Source: Streptomyces acidiscabies (GTDB taxonomy: Bacteria; Actinomycetota; Actinomycetes; Streptomycetales; Streptomycetaceae). From it: DNA of 64,000 nucleotides. The notes below the pieces were generated by a model that was not told the DNA's origin, ran no database searches, and saw only the letters and a list, made by a program, of their open reading frames with translations. Shown in pieces: positions 1 through 7,586 of the stretch (the stretch's first letter is position 1; each line of letters opens with the position of its first letter). The stretch is taken from contig NZ_JAGJBY010000002.1 of assembly GCF_020010905.1 (NCBI RefSeq), forward strand, positions 1,302,001 to 1,366,000, written 5' to 3'. Position numbers and translations under genes: made by a program.

Positions 1-517
1 CGTGGTGCGCGACGTACGCCTGGGGGTCCACGTGGACCGGGCGCTGCGGGGTGATCGGGACCTCGAAGACACCGCCGTGCGCCATCACCGCCACCGCGCC
101 GTGCCCCTTCAGTGTGGTCGTGAACAGGCCCTGGCCGCTGACCTGGCCCCGGACCATGCCCATGACGCCGCCCTGGGAGCCCAGGAACATCGTCCCCTGC
201 TGGAGCGTGCCCTCGAAGGCGAGCAGGCGGTCCGCCTCCACGCACAGGGTGTCCCCGGCGAGGTTGATCACCTGGACGTGGTGGCCGCCGTGCCCGAACA
301 GGACCGTGCCGCTGCCCTCGACCGTCATCAGCGGGGTGTCCTCGTTCGCCAGCCTGCGGCCGATCATCGACATGACGCCGCCCTGGCCGCCCTGGATGTT
401 CGGCGTGAACGACACCTCGCCCTTGTACGCGAGCATCGCGCCGCGCTGGCTGAACAGGCGCTGGCCGGGGGCGATCGTCGCCTCGACCATCTTGGAGTTG
501 AGCTCTCGGAAGGTCAT
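1..517 (-). CDS. AIM24 family protein (3' end cut by window edge)
   Basis: The reverse strand is open from ATG at 517 to the window edge, about 172 codons without a stop. The product starts MTFRELNSKM and carries the regularly spaced Gly-rich beta-strand pattern of AIM24/TerD-neighbour proteins (for example GLFTTTLKGHGAVAVMAHGG). The stop of the upstream AIM24 gene and this ATG are separated by one base (TGAGATG), so the two are almost certainly translationally coupled. The pair looks like a tandem duplication. The family is widespread in Streptomyces but its biochemical role is not established; a scaffold or membrane-associated function is only a guess. The C-terminus lies outside the window. 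Confidence 0.85.
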   Translation of the reverse strand, partial: MTFRELNSKMVEATIAPGQRLFSQRGAMLAYKGEVSFTPNIQGGQGGVMSMIGRRLANEDTPLMTVEGSGTVLFGHGGHHVQVINLAGDTLCVEADRLLAFEGTLQQGTMFLGSQGGVMGMVRGQVSGQGLFTTTLKGHGAVAVMAHGGVFEVPITPQRPVHVDPQAYVAHH

Positions 518-518
518 C

Positions 519-1151
519 TCACACGTCCCCCGCGATCGTGTTCCGCTCGCTGGGCTGGACGTACACCAGGCCGTCCCCCTCGAAGCGGATCTGAAAGGCC
601 TCGCCGCCGCCCTCTCCCATGAACGTGCGGAACGTCACACCCGCCTGGAAGGACTGGCGGAGGTTGCCCTGGTGCGCGACGTACGCCCCCGGGTCGACGG
701 TCAGGGGGTACTGGGGAGTGACCCGCAGGACCACCGCCGGGCCGTCCGACGTGATCGCCGCCTGGCCGTGGCCCTCGACGGTGGTCGTGAACAGGCCGTT
801 GCCCTGCGAGGCGCCGCGCAGGCCCGTGAACGTCGTGCCCGTCCTGAGGCCCGCGTCCGTCGCGAGCAGGTTGCTCGACTCGACGTACAGCTTGTCCCCC
901 TGGAGAGCTACGAGGTTGATCTCCGAGGCGCGGTCCGCGAACCAGCAGACCCCGTGTCCCTTCACCTCCATCACCGTCATCTGCTCGCCGGTCAGCCGCC
1001 GGGTCACCATCCCGCGCAGACCCTCACCGCCGCCGGAGAGCTTCTTGAACGCCATCTGTCCGTCGTACGCGACCATCGAGCCGTTCTTGGCCTTCACGCC
1101 GTCGCCGGTCATCTCGACGGCCAGCACCTTGCTGCCTTGCAGTCGGAACAT
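519..1151 (-). CDS. AIM24 family protein
   Basis: A 210-aa protein starting MFRLQGSKVLAVEM. An in-frame extension to 1316 exists, but its residues are compositionally unlike the family, so the ATG at 1151 is preferred. It shows the AIM24 fold signature of repeated short beta-strands: GSMVAYDGQMAF, GLRGMVTRRLTGEQ, GLFTTTVEGHGQAAI, and a final YVAHQGNL / GLVYVQPSERN segment. It is the upstream member of a coupled pair and is closely similar to the gene that follows it at 1..517. No signal peptide or membrane segment is visible, so the protein is probably cytosolic. The function is not known. Confidence 0.88.
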   Translation of the reverse strand: MFRLQGSKVLAVEMTGDGVKAKNGSMVAYDGQMAFKKLSGGGEGLRGMVTRRLTGEQMTVMEVKGHGVCWFADRASEINLVALQGDKLYVESSNLLATDAGLRTGTTFTGLRGASQGNGLFTTTVEGHGQAAITSDGPAVVLRVTPQYPLTVDPGAYVAHQGNLRQSFQAGVTFRTFMGEGGGEAFQIRFEGDGLVYVQPSERNTIAGDV

Positions 1152-1362
1152 CGCCACGACGCCGAAGGTATCCGGCCGGGGGGTGGAGAGACCAGGGCCC
1201 ACGGGTGGATATCGGGTGGATCTCGACCCTGAGAGAACCCTTAGGCGGGGGGTTTGCCACAATGGGCGAACGCTTGTGCGTGCGTTCACAAGGCGCGCGG
1301 CAGGTGTGCGGCGCAAACCGCCAGCTCAGCACCGTGACGACCCCCTTCTTTAAGGTGACCCC

Positions 1363-1707
1363 GTGGACCTGAAGACAGCCTCCGCCCTCCGCCGCCTCCG
1401 CCTGGTCTCCGCCCCCGAGGCCATCTCCTTCCTCCTCCTGCTCGTGTGCTCCGTCCTCAAGCGGACCACCGACTTCAACGCGGTGCCGGTCATGGGCATG
1501 GTCCACGGCGTGCTGTTCATCCTGTACGTGATCTTCTGGGCCGACGCGTGGAACCGTACGAAGTGGCCCCTCAAGACGGGCCTCCTCTACTTCGTCCTCT
1601 CCGTCCTGCCCCTCGGCGGCTTCTTCGCCGAGCGCAAGCTCCGCGGTGAGGCCGAGGCTGCGGTGATCGCCTCCCGCGCCGGCCAGGAAGGTGCCGTGAG
1701 CGCATGA
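1363..1707 (+). CDS. DUF3817 domain membrane protein
   Basis: A 114-aa integral membrane protein with a GTG start. Three hydrophobic segments are visible at about residues 16-33, 42-60 and 73-88. The family hallmarks are HGVLFILYV and the C-terminal PLGGFFAERKL. It overlaps the next gene by four bases (ATGA), so the two form a small operon. A second DUF3817 protein is encoded at 11841..12182. The family has no assigned function; only its membrane location can be inferred. Confidence 0.88.
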   Translation: MDLKTASALRRLRLVSAPEAISFLLLLVCSVLKRTTDFNAVPVMGMVHGVLFILYVIFWADAWNRTKWPLKTGLLYFVLSVLPLGGFFAERKLRGEAEAAVIASRAGQEGAVSA

Positions 1708-1997
1708 TCGTCGCCTTCTCCGTCACGCCGCTGGGCGTGGGCGAGGACGTGGGGGAGTACGTCGCCGACGCGGTCCGCATCGTCCGCGAGTCCGGCCTCC
1801 CCAACCGCACCGACGCCATGTTCACGTCCATCGAGGGCGAGTGGGACGAGGTCATGGACGTCGTGAAGCGTGCGGTGGCCGCCGTGGAGGAGCGCGCCCC
1901 CCGCGTCTCCCTGGTCCTCAAGGCGGACATCCGTCCCGGGGTCACGGACGGGCTGACGTCGAAGGTGGAGACGGTCGAACGCCACCTCGCGGGTTAG
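1704..1997 (+). CDS. MTH1187/YkoF-like thiamine-binding family protein
   Basis: A 97-aa protein starting MIVAFSVTPLGVGEDVGEYV, matching the small ferredoxin-like-fold MTH1187 (DUF77) family. Typical elements are SVTPLG near the start, GLPNRTDAMFTSIEGEWDEVM in the middle, and RVSLVLKADIRPG near the end. Members bind thiamine-like ligands or pack as tetramers; the physiological role in actinobacteria is not settled. It is translationally coupled to the upstream DUF3817 gene (ATGA). Its stop overlaps the convergent gene at 1994 by four bases. Confidence 0.85.
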   Translation: MIVAFSVTPLGVGEDVGEYVADAVRIVRESGLPNRTDAMFTSIEGEWDEVMDVVKRAVAAVEERAPRVSLVLKADIRPGVTDGLTSKVETVERHLAG

Positions 1998-2449
1998 ACG
2001 TACGCCCGGATCTGCCGCACGGGATGCCCGAGCGCATCGGCGAGAGCGCCGAGCTCACCGTCGTCGAACCACCGCTCGGCATCCCACACGGCAACCCGAA
2101 ACCGAGCGAACCCACAGGGATCGTCGAAGTCGAGACGGTCGAGGGGGAGCACGGCCCCACAGCAGGGCACGGCGGCATCGAGGCTGGTGAACCCGGTGTC
2201 GCTGTGAGCTTCTTCCAGGTCGAACCACCAGTCCAGATCGACCTCTTCACCGCACGCGGGACACCCGATGCGATCGAGATTCTGCCCGCTGCTGACGGCC
2301 GTGATGGTCTCGTACCACGTCATCTCGACGTACGTCGCTGAGCCTTCCGGAAACCACGAGGCGACGAGTGCGTGGGCACGCTCGGCGGCCTTCTTACCGG
2401 GCTGCCAACGGGGATCGGCTGGGACGACGGAGAGAACGTCCTGACTCAT
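1994..2449 (-). CDS. hypothetical protein with paired cysteines
   Basis: A 151-aa soluble protein. It contains CPACGEEVDLDWW and later VPCCGAVLPLDRLDFDDPCG, a pattern that could hold one structural zinc (CxxC plus CC). The C-terminus is acidic and Trp-rich (FRVAVWDAERWFDDGELGALADALGHPVRQI). Similar proteins are common as unlabelled hypotheticals in Streptomyces, and I do not recognise a function. It overlaps the convergent MTH1187 gene by four bases. A dispersed Streptomyces repeat lies just upstream of its start. Confidence 0.75.
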   Translation of the reverse strand: MSQDVLSVVPADPRWQPGKKAAERAHALVASWFPEGSATYVEMTWYETITAVSSGQNLDRIGCPACGEEVDLDWWFDLEEAHSDTGFTSLDAAVPCCGAVLPLDRLDFDDPCGFARFRVAVWDAERWFDDGELGALADALGHPVRQIRAYV

Positions 2450-2481
2450 GCGGCGAACTCTAAACGGACGTTGAGTCGCGG

Positions 2482-2536
2482 TTTTTTAGGGGCGCGGGGA
2501 ACTGCGCGACCAGCCACAACGAACCCGCACCCGGCA
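2482..2536. repeat. Streptomyces dispersed intergenic repeat (copy 1)
   Basis: This segment holds the pattern TTTAGGGGCGCGGGGAACTG followed by CGCGACCAGCCACAAC and a CCCGCACCCGGCAAC tail. I recognise it as the highly repeated intergenic palindromic-type element found hundreds of times in Streptomyces chromosomes. A related, inverted copy lies at 5569..5640. It sits between two same-strand genes and may contribute a transcript 3' end. Confidence 0.7.
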
Positions 2537-2538
2537 AC

Positions 2539-3183
2539 TCACCGCTCCTGCCTCGAAGTCCGCCGCAAATACTGCCGCACAGCTCGCTGAGAAATCGGCC
2601 CCAACTCCTCCAACGCCCCCACCAGCAAACCAAGTTGCTCAAGCGCGCCCAATGCCGAAGCAGCCCCCTCCGAGTCCACCCCCTCATACAACTCGATCCC
2701 CACGAACGCCGCCGCCACCGCCCGCGCCAGCCCCGCAGGGTCCGTGAACTCACCGAACGGCGTCGTAGCGAGAACCCGCCGCAACACCGCCTCGATCTCA
2801 ACGATCCACAGATCGAGCCCCGCAGCAGTGGCCGGCCCCAACGCAGGATGCGTCTGCGCACCCGCGAGCAACTGCCCCAACCGAGCCACATGCCCGAACC
2901 CTTGCTCGGCGGCATGGATCTCCCGCCCCAGCGCAAGGAGTTCGGACAACGACCCCACCTCCTCGAACCGCCCCCGATACCGCGAGACGGACTGCTCGGC
3001 CCCGTACCGGCAAGCCGCAGCAAGCAGTTCGTCGACCGACCCGAAGTGGTAGAAGACCAACGCCTGATTGACACCGGCAGCAGCGGCAACAGACCGCGCC
3101 GAGGTCTTGGCGATCCCCTGTTCCGTGAGAGTCCTCAGCGCCCCCTCCAACAACTTGACCCGGGTCTCCTGCGAGGGACTCAT
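2539..3183 (-). CDS. TetR/AcrR family transcriptional regulator
   Basis: A 214-aa regulator starting MSPSQETRVKLLEGALRTL. Residues 1-50 form the TetR helix-turn-helix (TSARSVAAAAGVNQALVFYHFGS). The remainder is a helical ligand domain with no recognisable specificity. The ATG at 3183 overlaps the stop of the upstream DUF4166 gene (ATGA), so it is the third gene of the operon 4597-2539. The likely target is the operon promoter itself, where two palindromes are found (4621..4644 and 4668..4683). That assignment is inferred from position. Confidence 0.9.
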   Translation of the reverse strand: MSPSQETRVKLLEGALRTLTEQGIAKTSARSVAAAAGVNQALVFYHFGSVDELLAAACRYGAEQSVSRYRGRFEEVGSLSELLALGREIHAAEQGFGHVARLGQLLAGAQTHPALGPATAAGLDLWIVEIEAVLRRVLATTPFGEFTDPAGLARAVAAAFVGIELYEGVDSEGAASALGALEQLGLLVGALEELGPISQRAVRQYLRRTSRQER

Positions 3184-3860
3184 ACGCGTGCTTCCTCTCT
3201 CACCGGCCGCAGCCCGGCCCGTACTCCGCAGTCTCGTACGTCGCTGTACGCCGCCCGGAACCACCCCTCGTACCCGAAGAGCGGCCCGAACCACCGGTTG
3301 ACGACGCGGACTTGGATGCGGAACACCCCGGCGCCCTCGTCGTACGACTCACGGACCTCCGCGTCGGCGCCGACGAGTTGAGGCACCCGGACGTCCACGG
3401 GCCCTTCGCGGAACCGGTGTTGGCCGGAGCGGATGAGGAGGGAGCCGTCGGGCTCGGCGTGGAAGCGGAGGTCGGTGGCGAGGTGCTGGTGCGTGCCGAG
3501 GTAGTCGAGGATCGTGCTGCCCGAACCGAGCACCATCTGCGCGTCGAACCGGTGTTGCCGCGAGGGAAAGCTGAACGTCCGTACGAACGTGACCGTTTCA
3601 CGGCCGTAGGAGTCGAGATAGGGGACGTTCTCGATCACGAACGGGACATCGCGGCCCGCGCGGGGCACGAGGATGTTGCGGGTCGTGCCGAGCGCGAGGA
3701 ACGGCTTCACGAACGCGGGCCCGTGCCAGATACGGGACATGACACCCCGCCCCGTGCACGCCTCACCGCTCGCGAGGCCCACGGAGAAGCGGCGGCGCAG
3801 CTCGGGGTGGAGGCGGGAGAACGCGGCGTCCCCCATGGCCGTACGGAAGATGGAGGTCAT
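3180..3860 (-). CDS. DUF4166 domain-containing protein
   Basis: A 226-aa soluble protein with the DUF4166 pattern: MGDAAFSRLHPELRRRFSVG near the start, YLDSYGRETVTFVRTF in the middle, and GPLFGYEGWFRAAY near the end. The family often accompanies dehydrogenase or SRPBCC-like proteins and is suspected to bind a hydrophobic ligand, but no reaction has been assigned. It is coupled by four-base overlaps on both sides, to the membrane protein gene upstream and the TetR gene downstream. Co-expression with a ligand-sensing regulator suggests a role in a shared lipid or small-molecule response (inference). Confidence 0.85.
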   Translation of the reverse strand: MTSIFRTAMGDAAFSRLHPELRRRFSVGLASGEACTGRGVMSRIWHGPAFVKPFLALGTTRNILVPRAGRDVPFVIENVPYLDSYGRETVTFVRTFSFPSRQHRFDAQMVLGSGSTILDYLGTHQHLATDLRFHAEPDGSLLIRSGQHRFREGPVDVRVPQLVGADAEVRESYDEGAGVFRIQVRVVNRWFGPLFGYEGWFRAAYSDVRDCGVRAGLRPVREEARV

Positions 3861-4597
3861 CGCGGGGTCTCCAGCGCACGCATCAGCCGGGGCGTCCGCG
3901 CGCGTTCAGGTGCGCGGCGGATGCAGCGGCGGGCGGCCGGGACGCAGGACAGGGGCGCCTTGAAGACGGCCATGCAGGCGGCGACCAGGAGGAGTTGGGG
4001 GATGAGGTAGAACAGCGGCGGGGCGTAGGGGGCGAGGGGGCCGAGGCCCAGGCCCGTCGCGGCGGTCGCCAACACGGCCACCCGGAGGGCGAGTTCGGCG
4101 ATCCAGTTCCACAGCGCCCGTTCCGGGGTGATCCCCTTCTCCAGCCACAGCCGGAGCCGGTCGAACGACCACGCCGTCGCCCACACCATCAGCGGGCGGA
4201 AGAGGAGACGGTCCGCGCACCGGCCCGCCCACCCCCAGCGCGGCCGGTAGTCGTACCCCGTCAGGAACCGCACGCCGTCCCGGTCCGGGACGTAACGCCA
4301 GTACCCGCTGCCCTCCTTGAGGAGCGACAGCGGATGCGGGGAGGCGAAGCGCAGCGCCGACGTCCGTGTGCCGTCCGGGCGTTCGCGTTCTCCGGCGGTG
4401 ACTCCCGTACCGGAGACGGTCACGAACGGCAGTACGCGGGTGGCGTACCGGAAGCGCTGCGGCTCGCCTTCCGCGCTCGGGAGGTAGTCGATTGTGGTGA
4501 ACCGGAGGTCCCAGCGCTGATGCTGGGACGGGGTCTGTGTACGGGTCCACAGGTCGTCCATGTCGGCGCGGATGTGCGCCTCTATGTAGAGCCCCAT
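3857..4597 (-). CDS. SRPBCC-like protein with C-terminal membrane segments
   Basis: A 246-aa protein starting MGLYIEAHIRADMDDLWTRTQTPSQHQRWD, the N-terminal pattern of SRPBCC/START-like lipid-binding folds (polyketide cyclase/dehydrase type). Residues to about 155 form that domain. The C-terminus has hydrophobic stretches (ELALRVAVLATAATGLGLG and LFYLIPQLLLVAACMAVF), so it is probably membrane-anchored. It is the first gene of the operon with DUF4166 and TetR genes. Two TTGAGC..GCTCAA palindromes lie 24 and 71 bp upstream of the start codon. The function is unassigned. Confidence 0.8.
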   Translation of the reverse strand: MGLYIEAHIRADMDDLWTRTQTPSQHQRWDLRFTTIDYLPSAEGEPQRFRYATRVLPFVTVSGTGVTAGERERPDGTRTSALRFASPHPLSLLKEGSGYWRYVPDRDGVRFLTGYDYRPRWGWAGRCADRLLFRPLMVWATAWSFDRLRLWLEKGITPERALWNWIAELALRVAVLATAATGLGLGPLAPYAPPLFYLIPQLLLVAACMAVFKAPLSCVPAARRCIRRAPERARTPRLMRALETPR

Positions 4598-4620
4598 CGG
4601 TAATCCCCCAGGTGGAGACG

Positions 4621-4644
4621 GAGTTTGAGCACTCGCTCAAACTC
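4621..4644. promoter_or_regulatory. palindromic operator 1 (TetR-type)
   Basis: A perfect inverted repeat of two 10-base arms, GAGTTTGAGC and GCTCAAACTC, with a four-base spacer. It lies in the divergent region between the SRPBCC-DUF4166-tetR operon and the matrixin gene. Its core TTGAGC-N4-GCTCAA is shared with the palindrome at 4668. The most probable ligand is the TetR protein encoded at 2539..3183. Confidence 0.8.
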
Positions 4645-4667
4645 TCTGCGCGTGACGGTACACCGGT

Positions 4668-4683
4668 TTGAGCGATCGCTCAA
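4668..4683. promoter_or_regulatory. palindromic operator 2 (TetR-type)
   Basis: A perfect 16-base palindrome, TTGAGCGATCGCTCAA. Its centre is 43 bp from that of operator 1, close to four helical turns, so two dimers could bind the same face. It may control the leftward operon, the matrixin gene at 4772, or both. Confidence 0.8.
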
Positions 4684-4771
4684 CGCCGGTTTCCGGGTGA
4701 ACTGGGCTGTGTGTGAACGCGGTTAGGATCTGCCGCGTTCGTCACGAGGCCGGATCAGGGGAGGCGTCGCA

Positions 4772-5524
4772 GTGCTGGGGCTGCTGGGCAGGGTGGGGGC
4801 GGTGGTCGTGCTGCTGGGGTCGCTGGTGGCGAGCCGTCCGGCGGAGGGGACCGTGGTGTACGAGCGGGAGGCGACCGAGGCCGCGGGGGTGCAGGAGCCC
4901 GGTGCCGTCGTCGCGCGGGCCGCCTGTGCGGACACGGCGTACTCGACCGCCGGGCACAAGGAGTACGGGACGTACCTCTGGCATGTCGGGGACGGGGCGA
5001 TGCCCGGTGGGTTGTCCCGGGATGCCGCGCGCAAGGTGTTCGAGGAGGCGATCTCGACGATCACCGGGGAGCGCAACGACTGTGGGATCGGTGGTGGGGG
5101 TGGGCCTCGGGCGCGGTTCCTGTCGGCGACCGGGCGGGAGGCCGGGATCGATCGGGAGGGGCGGTGTTCCTCGCGGGACGGGGTGAGCGTGTGGGATGCG
5201 GGGGAGCTGCCCGAGGATGTCGTCGCCGTCACGTGTTCGTGGGCCGTGACCATGCCGGACGGTGGGGCGAACGATCTGATCGAGGCGGATGTTCGGTTCA
5301 ATACGCGGCATCACCGGTTCACGGATGCGCCGGGGGTGCGGTGCGCTGACGCGTATGACGTGCGGGCGGTCGGTACGCATGAGGCGGGGCATGTGTTCGG
5401 GCTGGGGCATGTGGGGGTGGGGCACGAGAACCTGACGATGTACACGAACTCGTTCGCGTGTTCTTCGCGGGCGAGGAGCTTGGGGCGGGGGGATGTTCTG
5501 GGCCTGCGTTCCCTGTACCGGTGA
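4772..5524 (+). CDS. secreted matrixin-type zinc metalloprotease
   Basis: A 250-aa protein with a GTG start preceded by GGGGAGG. Residues 1-25 form a signal peptide (LLGRVGAVVVLLGSLVASRPAEG). The zinc site is THEAGHVFGLGHVG, a complete HExxHxxGxxH metzincin motif. A Met-turn candidate follows (ENLTMYTNSF). The C-terminal RSLGRGDVLGLRSLY is the usual end of M10-type catalytic domains in Streptomyces. It is predicted to be exported and to cleave extracellular protein. Its promoter shares the region holding the two TetR-type palindromes, so it may belong to that regulon. A Gly-rich loop (GIGGGGGPRAR) is unusual but not disruptive. Confidence 0.9.
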   Translation: MLGLLGRVGAVVVLLGSLVASRPAEGTVVYEREATEAAGVQEPGAVVARAACADTAYSTAGHKEYGTYLWHVGDGAMPGGLSRDAARKVFEEAISTITGERNDCGIGGGGGPRARFLSATGREAGIDREGRCSSRDGVSVWDAGELPEDVVAVTCSWAVTMPDGGANDLIEADVRFNTRHHRFTDAPGVRCADAYDVRAVGTHEAGHVFGLGHVGVGHENLTMYTNSFACSSRARSLGRGDVLGLRSLYR

Positions 5525-5568
5525 CGCCTGTCGGGGTGCCTGGTTCTGTCGTCTGGCGGGTGCGGCGC

Positions 5569-5640
5569 CATCGTGGCTTGTCGCGCCCGCGCGGCGGTAG
5601 CCGCAAATCGATACAGCCCCGCGCCCCTGAAGAGCGCGCC
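5569..5640. repeat. Streptomyces dispersed intergenic repeat (copy 2, inverted and interrupted)
   Basis: CATCGTGGCTTGTCGCGC and CCCCGCGCCCCTGAAG match the reverse complement of the element at 2482..2536. They are interrupted by about 28 extra bases (CGGTAGCCGCAAATCGATAC and flanks). The right end runs into a GC-rich hairpin. The element occupies the 293-bp gap between the protease gene and cslA. Confidence 0.6.
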
Positions 5641-5650
5641 TTCGGCGCGC
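5634..5650. terminator. hairpin after the matrixin gene
   Basis: GCGCGCC-TTC-GGCGCGC forms a perfect seven-base-pair stem with a three-base loop, 110 bp after the protease stop. There is no T-run after it, as is usual for Streptomyces. It probably terminates the protease transcript before cslA. Confidence 0.5.
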
Positions 5651-5817
5651 ATATAACCCCCCGTTGGACGAAAGTCCCACCCGGCTGGCCCCGCCCCGTT
5701 CGACAGTGTCCGATATGTCCATTTTCGTGTGGGTATTGGCCCGTCACGTTCACCCTGACAAAAACCACTCAGCGCGAACCCCCGGGCCTCGACCACTCCC
5801 ACTTCTTGGAGGGCGTT

Positions 5818-7584
5818 GTGCGGCCTGAGGGCTACGACTACGACACCCACAGCAGGCTGGCCGGGCCGCTCACGGAGCCGGCCGCGTCGTACCGGGTGCA
5901 GTACATATCGCTGCTCTCCCGCGAGCCCCACCGAATACGCGCGATCCTGCTGATGAGCCTCGCCCCGGTGCTGACGGCGCTGCTGCTCGTGTACCTGGTG
6001 TGGCCCAGCCACTGGGTGGAGCGCGAGGGCGGGGACGAGTGGATGGTCGGCCTCGACATCGCGATGCTCATAGCCATCGGGCTGATCGAGCTGTTCATGG
6101 TCGTCAACGTCGCGTCCGTGGCGCACGCGACCCTGGTCGCCAGGGACCCCGTACCCGTCATACCCGAGAGCGGTACCCGCGTCGCGTTCCTGACGACGTA
6201 CGTCCCCGGCCGCGAGCCCCTCGCGATGGTGCGGGCGACTCTCGAAGGCGCCGTACGCATCCACCACCGAGGGCCCCTGGACGTGTGGCTCCTCGACGAG
6301 GGGGACGACGAGCAGGCCAAGGCGCTCTGCGCGGAGCTGGGGGTGCGGCACTTCACGCGGAACGGTGTCCCGGAGTGGAACCGGCCCAAGGGGGTCCACA
6401 AGGCCCGCACCAAGCACGGCAACTACAACGCCTGGATCGCCGCGCACGGCGACGAGTACGAGTTCTTCGCCTCCGTCGATACCGACCACGTACCCCACCC
6501 GGACTACCTCGAACGGATGATGGGGTACTTCCGGGACCCGGACGTCGCGTTCGTCGTAGGACCCCAGGTGTACGGGAACTACCACCATCCGGTGACGAAG
6601 GCCGCCGAGTCCCAGCAGTTCCTCTTCCACGCGCTGATCCAGCGCGCGGGCAACCGCTACCGGGCGCCGATGTTCGTCGGCACCAACAACGTCGTACGGA
6701 TCGCGGCCGTCCAGCAGATCGGCGGACTGTACGACTCGATCACCGAGGACATGGCGACCGGGTTCGAGCTGCACCGGCGGCGCAATCCGGTGACCGGGCA
6801 CAAGTGGCGGTCGGTGTACACGCCGGACGTGCTGGCCGTCGGCGAGGGGCCCGCGTCCTGGACGGACTTCTTCACGCAGCAGATGCGGTGGTCGCGCGGG
6901 ACGTACGAGACGCTGTTCAAGCAGTACTGGAAGGCGCCGTTCACGATGCCTCCGGGGCGGCTGTTCTCGTACACGATGATGCTCGTCTACTACCCGATGA
7001 CGGCCGTCAACTGGCTGCTCGGCATGGTGAGTTGCGTGCTGTTCCTGTGGTTCGGCGCGTCCGGCACCCAGGTCGCCGCGTCCGTGTGGCTGATGCTCTA
7101 CAGCGACGCCGCCGCCCTCCAGATCGGCCTGTACCTCTGGAACCGCCGCCACAACGTCTCCCCGCACGAACCCGAGGGCTCCGGTGGACTCGCCGGGATG
7201 GGCATGTCGGCCCTCTCCGCGCCGATCTACCTCAAGTCCTTCGGCGCGGCCCTGCTGCGCCGCCCCAGCCGGTTCGTCGTCACCCCGAAGGGCGCCGGCG
7301 TCAGCGCCGACCGGCTCATGACCTTCCGTATCCACCTCTTCTGGGCGGCCGTCCTCATCGCGTCCCTCGCCGCCTCCGCCGTCCTCGGCCACACCCACGT
7401 CGCCATGCGCACCTGGGCGGTCCTCGCGACGGCGATCTCCCTGGCGCCGGTCGCGGTGTGGATCGGCACGGCGGTGCGGGAGCGGCTCGCCCGGCCCCGT
7501 ACCCGTAGCTCTCTGGTAGTAGAGGCGCCCGCAGCCGAACCCGCCCTCGCCCCCGTCTCCGGCACCCCGACAGGAGGCAACTAG
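5818..7584 (+). CDS. cslA: cellulose synthase-like glycosyltransferase CslA
   Basis: A 588-aa membrane glycosyltransferase of family GT2. The GTG at 5818 is chosen because GGAGGG precedes it; upstream in-frame sequence is intergenic in character. The catalytic motifs are complete: DTD at 221-223, TED at 309-311 and QQMRW at 354-358. Hydrophobic segments flank the catalytic domain (two before it and several after residue 390). In S. coelicolor and S. lividans, CslA sits at hyphal tips and makes a beta-(1,4)-linked glucan needed for tip growth, attachment and aerial hyphae. glxA follows after two bases, so the two are co-translated. No PilZ c-di-GMP domain is seen. Confidence 0.95.
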   Translation: MRPEGYDYDTHSRLAGPLTEPAASYRVQYISLLSREPHRIRAILLMSLAPVLTALLLVYLVWPSHWVEREGGDEWMVGLDIAMLIAIGLIELFMVVNVASVAHATLVARDPVPVIPESGTRVAFLTTYVPGREPLAMVRATLEGAVRIHHRGPLDVWLLDEGDDEQAKALCAELGVRHFTRNGVPEWNRPKGVHKARTKHGNYNAWIAAHGDEYEFFASVDTDHVPHPDYLERMMGYFRDPDVAFVVGPQVYGNYHHPVTKAAESQQFLFHALIQRAGNRYRAPMFVGTNNVVRIAAVQQIGGLYDSITEDMATGFELHRRRNPVTGHKWRSVYTPDVLAVGEGPASWTDFFTQQMRWSRGTYETLFKQYWKAPFTMPPGRLFSYTMMLVYYPMTAVNWLLGMVSCVLFLWFGASGTQVAASVWLMLYSDAAALQIGLYLWNRRHNVSPHEPEGSGGLAGMGMSALSAPIYLKSFGAALLRRPSRFVVTPKGAGVSADRLMTFRIHLFWAAVLIASLAASAVLGHTHVAMRTWAVLATAISLAPVAVWIGTAVRERLARPRTRSSLVVEAPAAEPALAPVSGTPTGGN

Positions 7585-7586
7585 CC

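Noticed and set aside
5311..7398. A 695-codon minus-strand frame opposite cslA
   Set aside because: The plus strand encodes complete GT2 motifs; the minus product has no recognisable domain and extreme His/Arg/Val bias.
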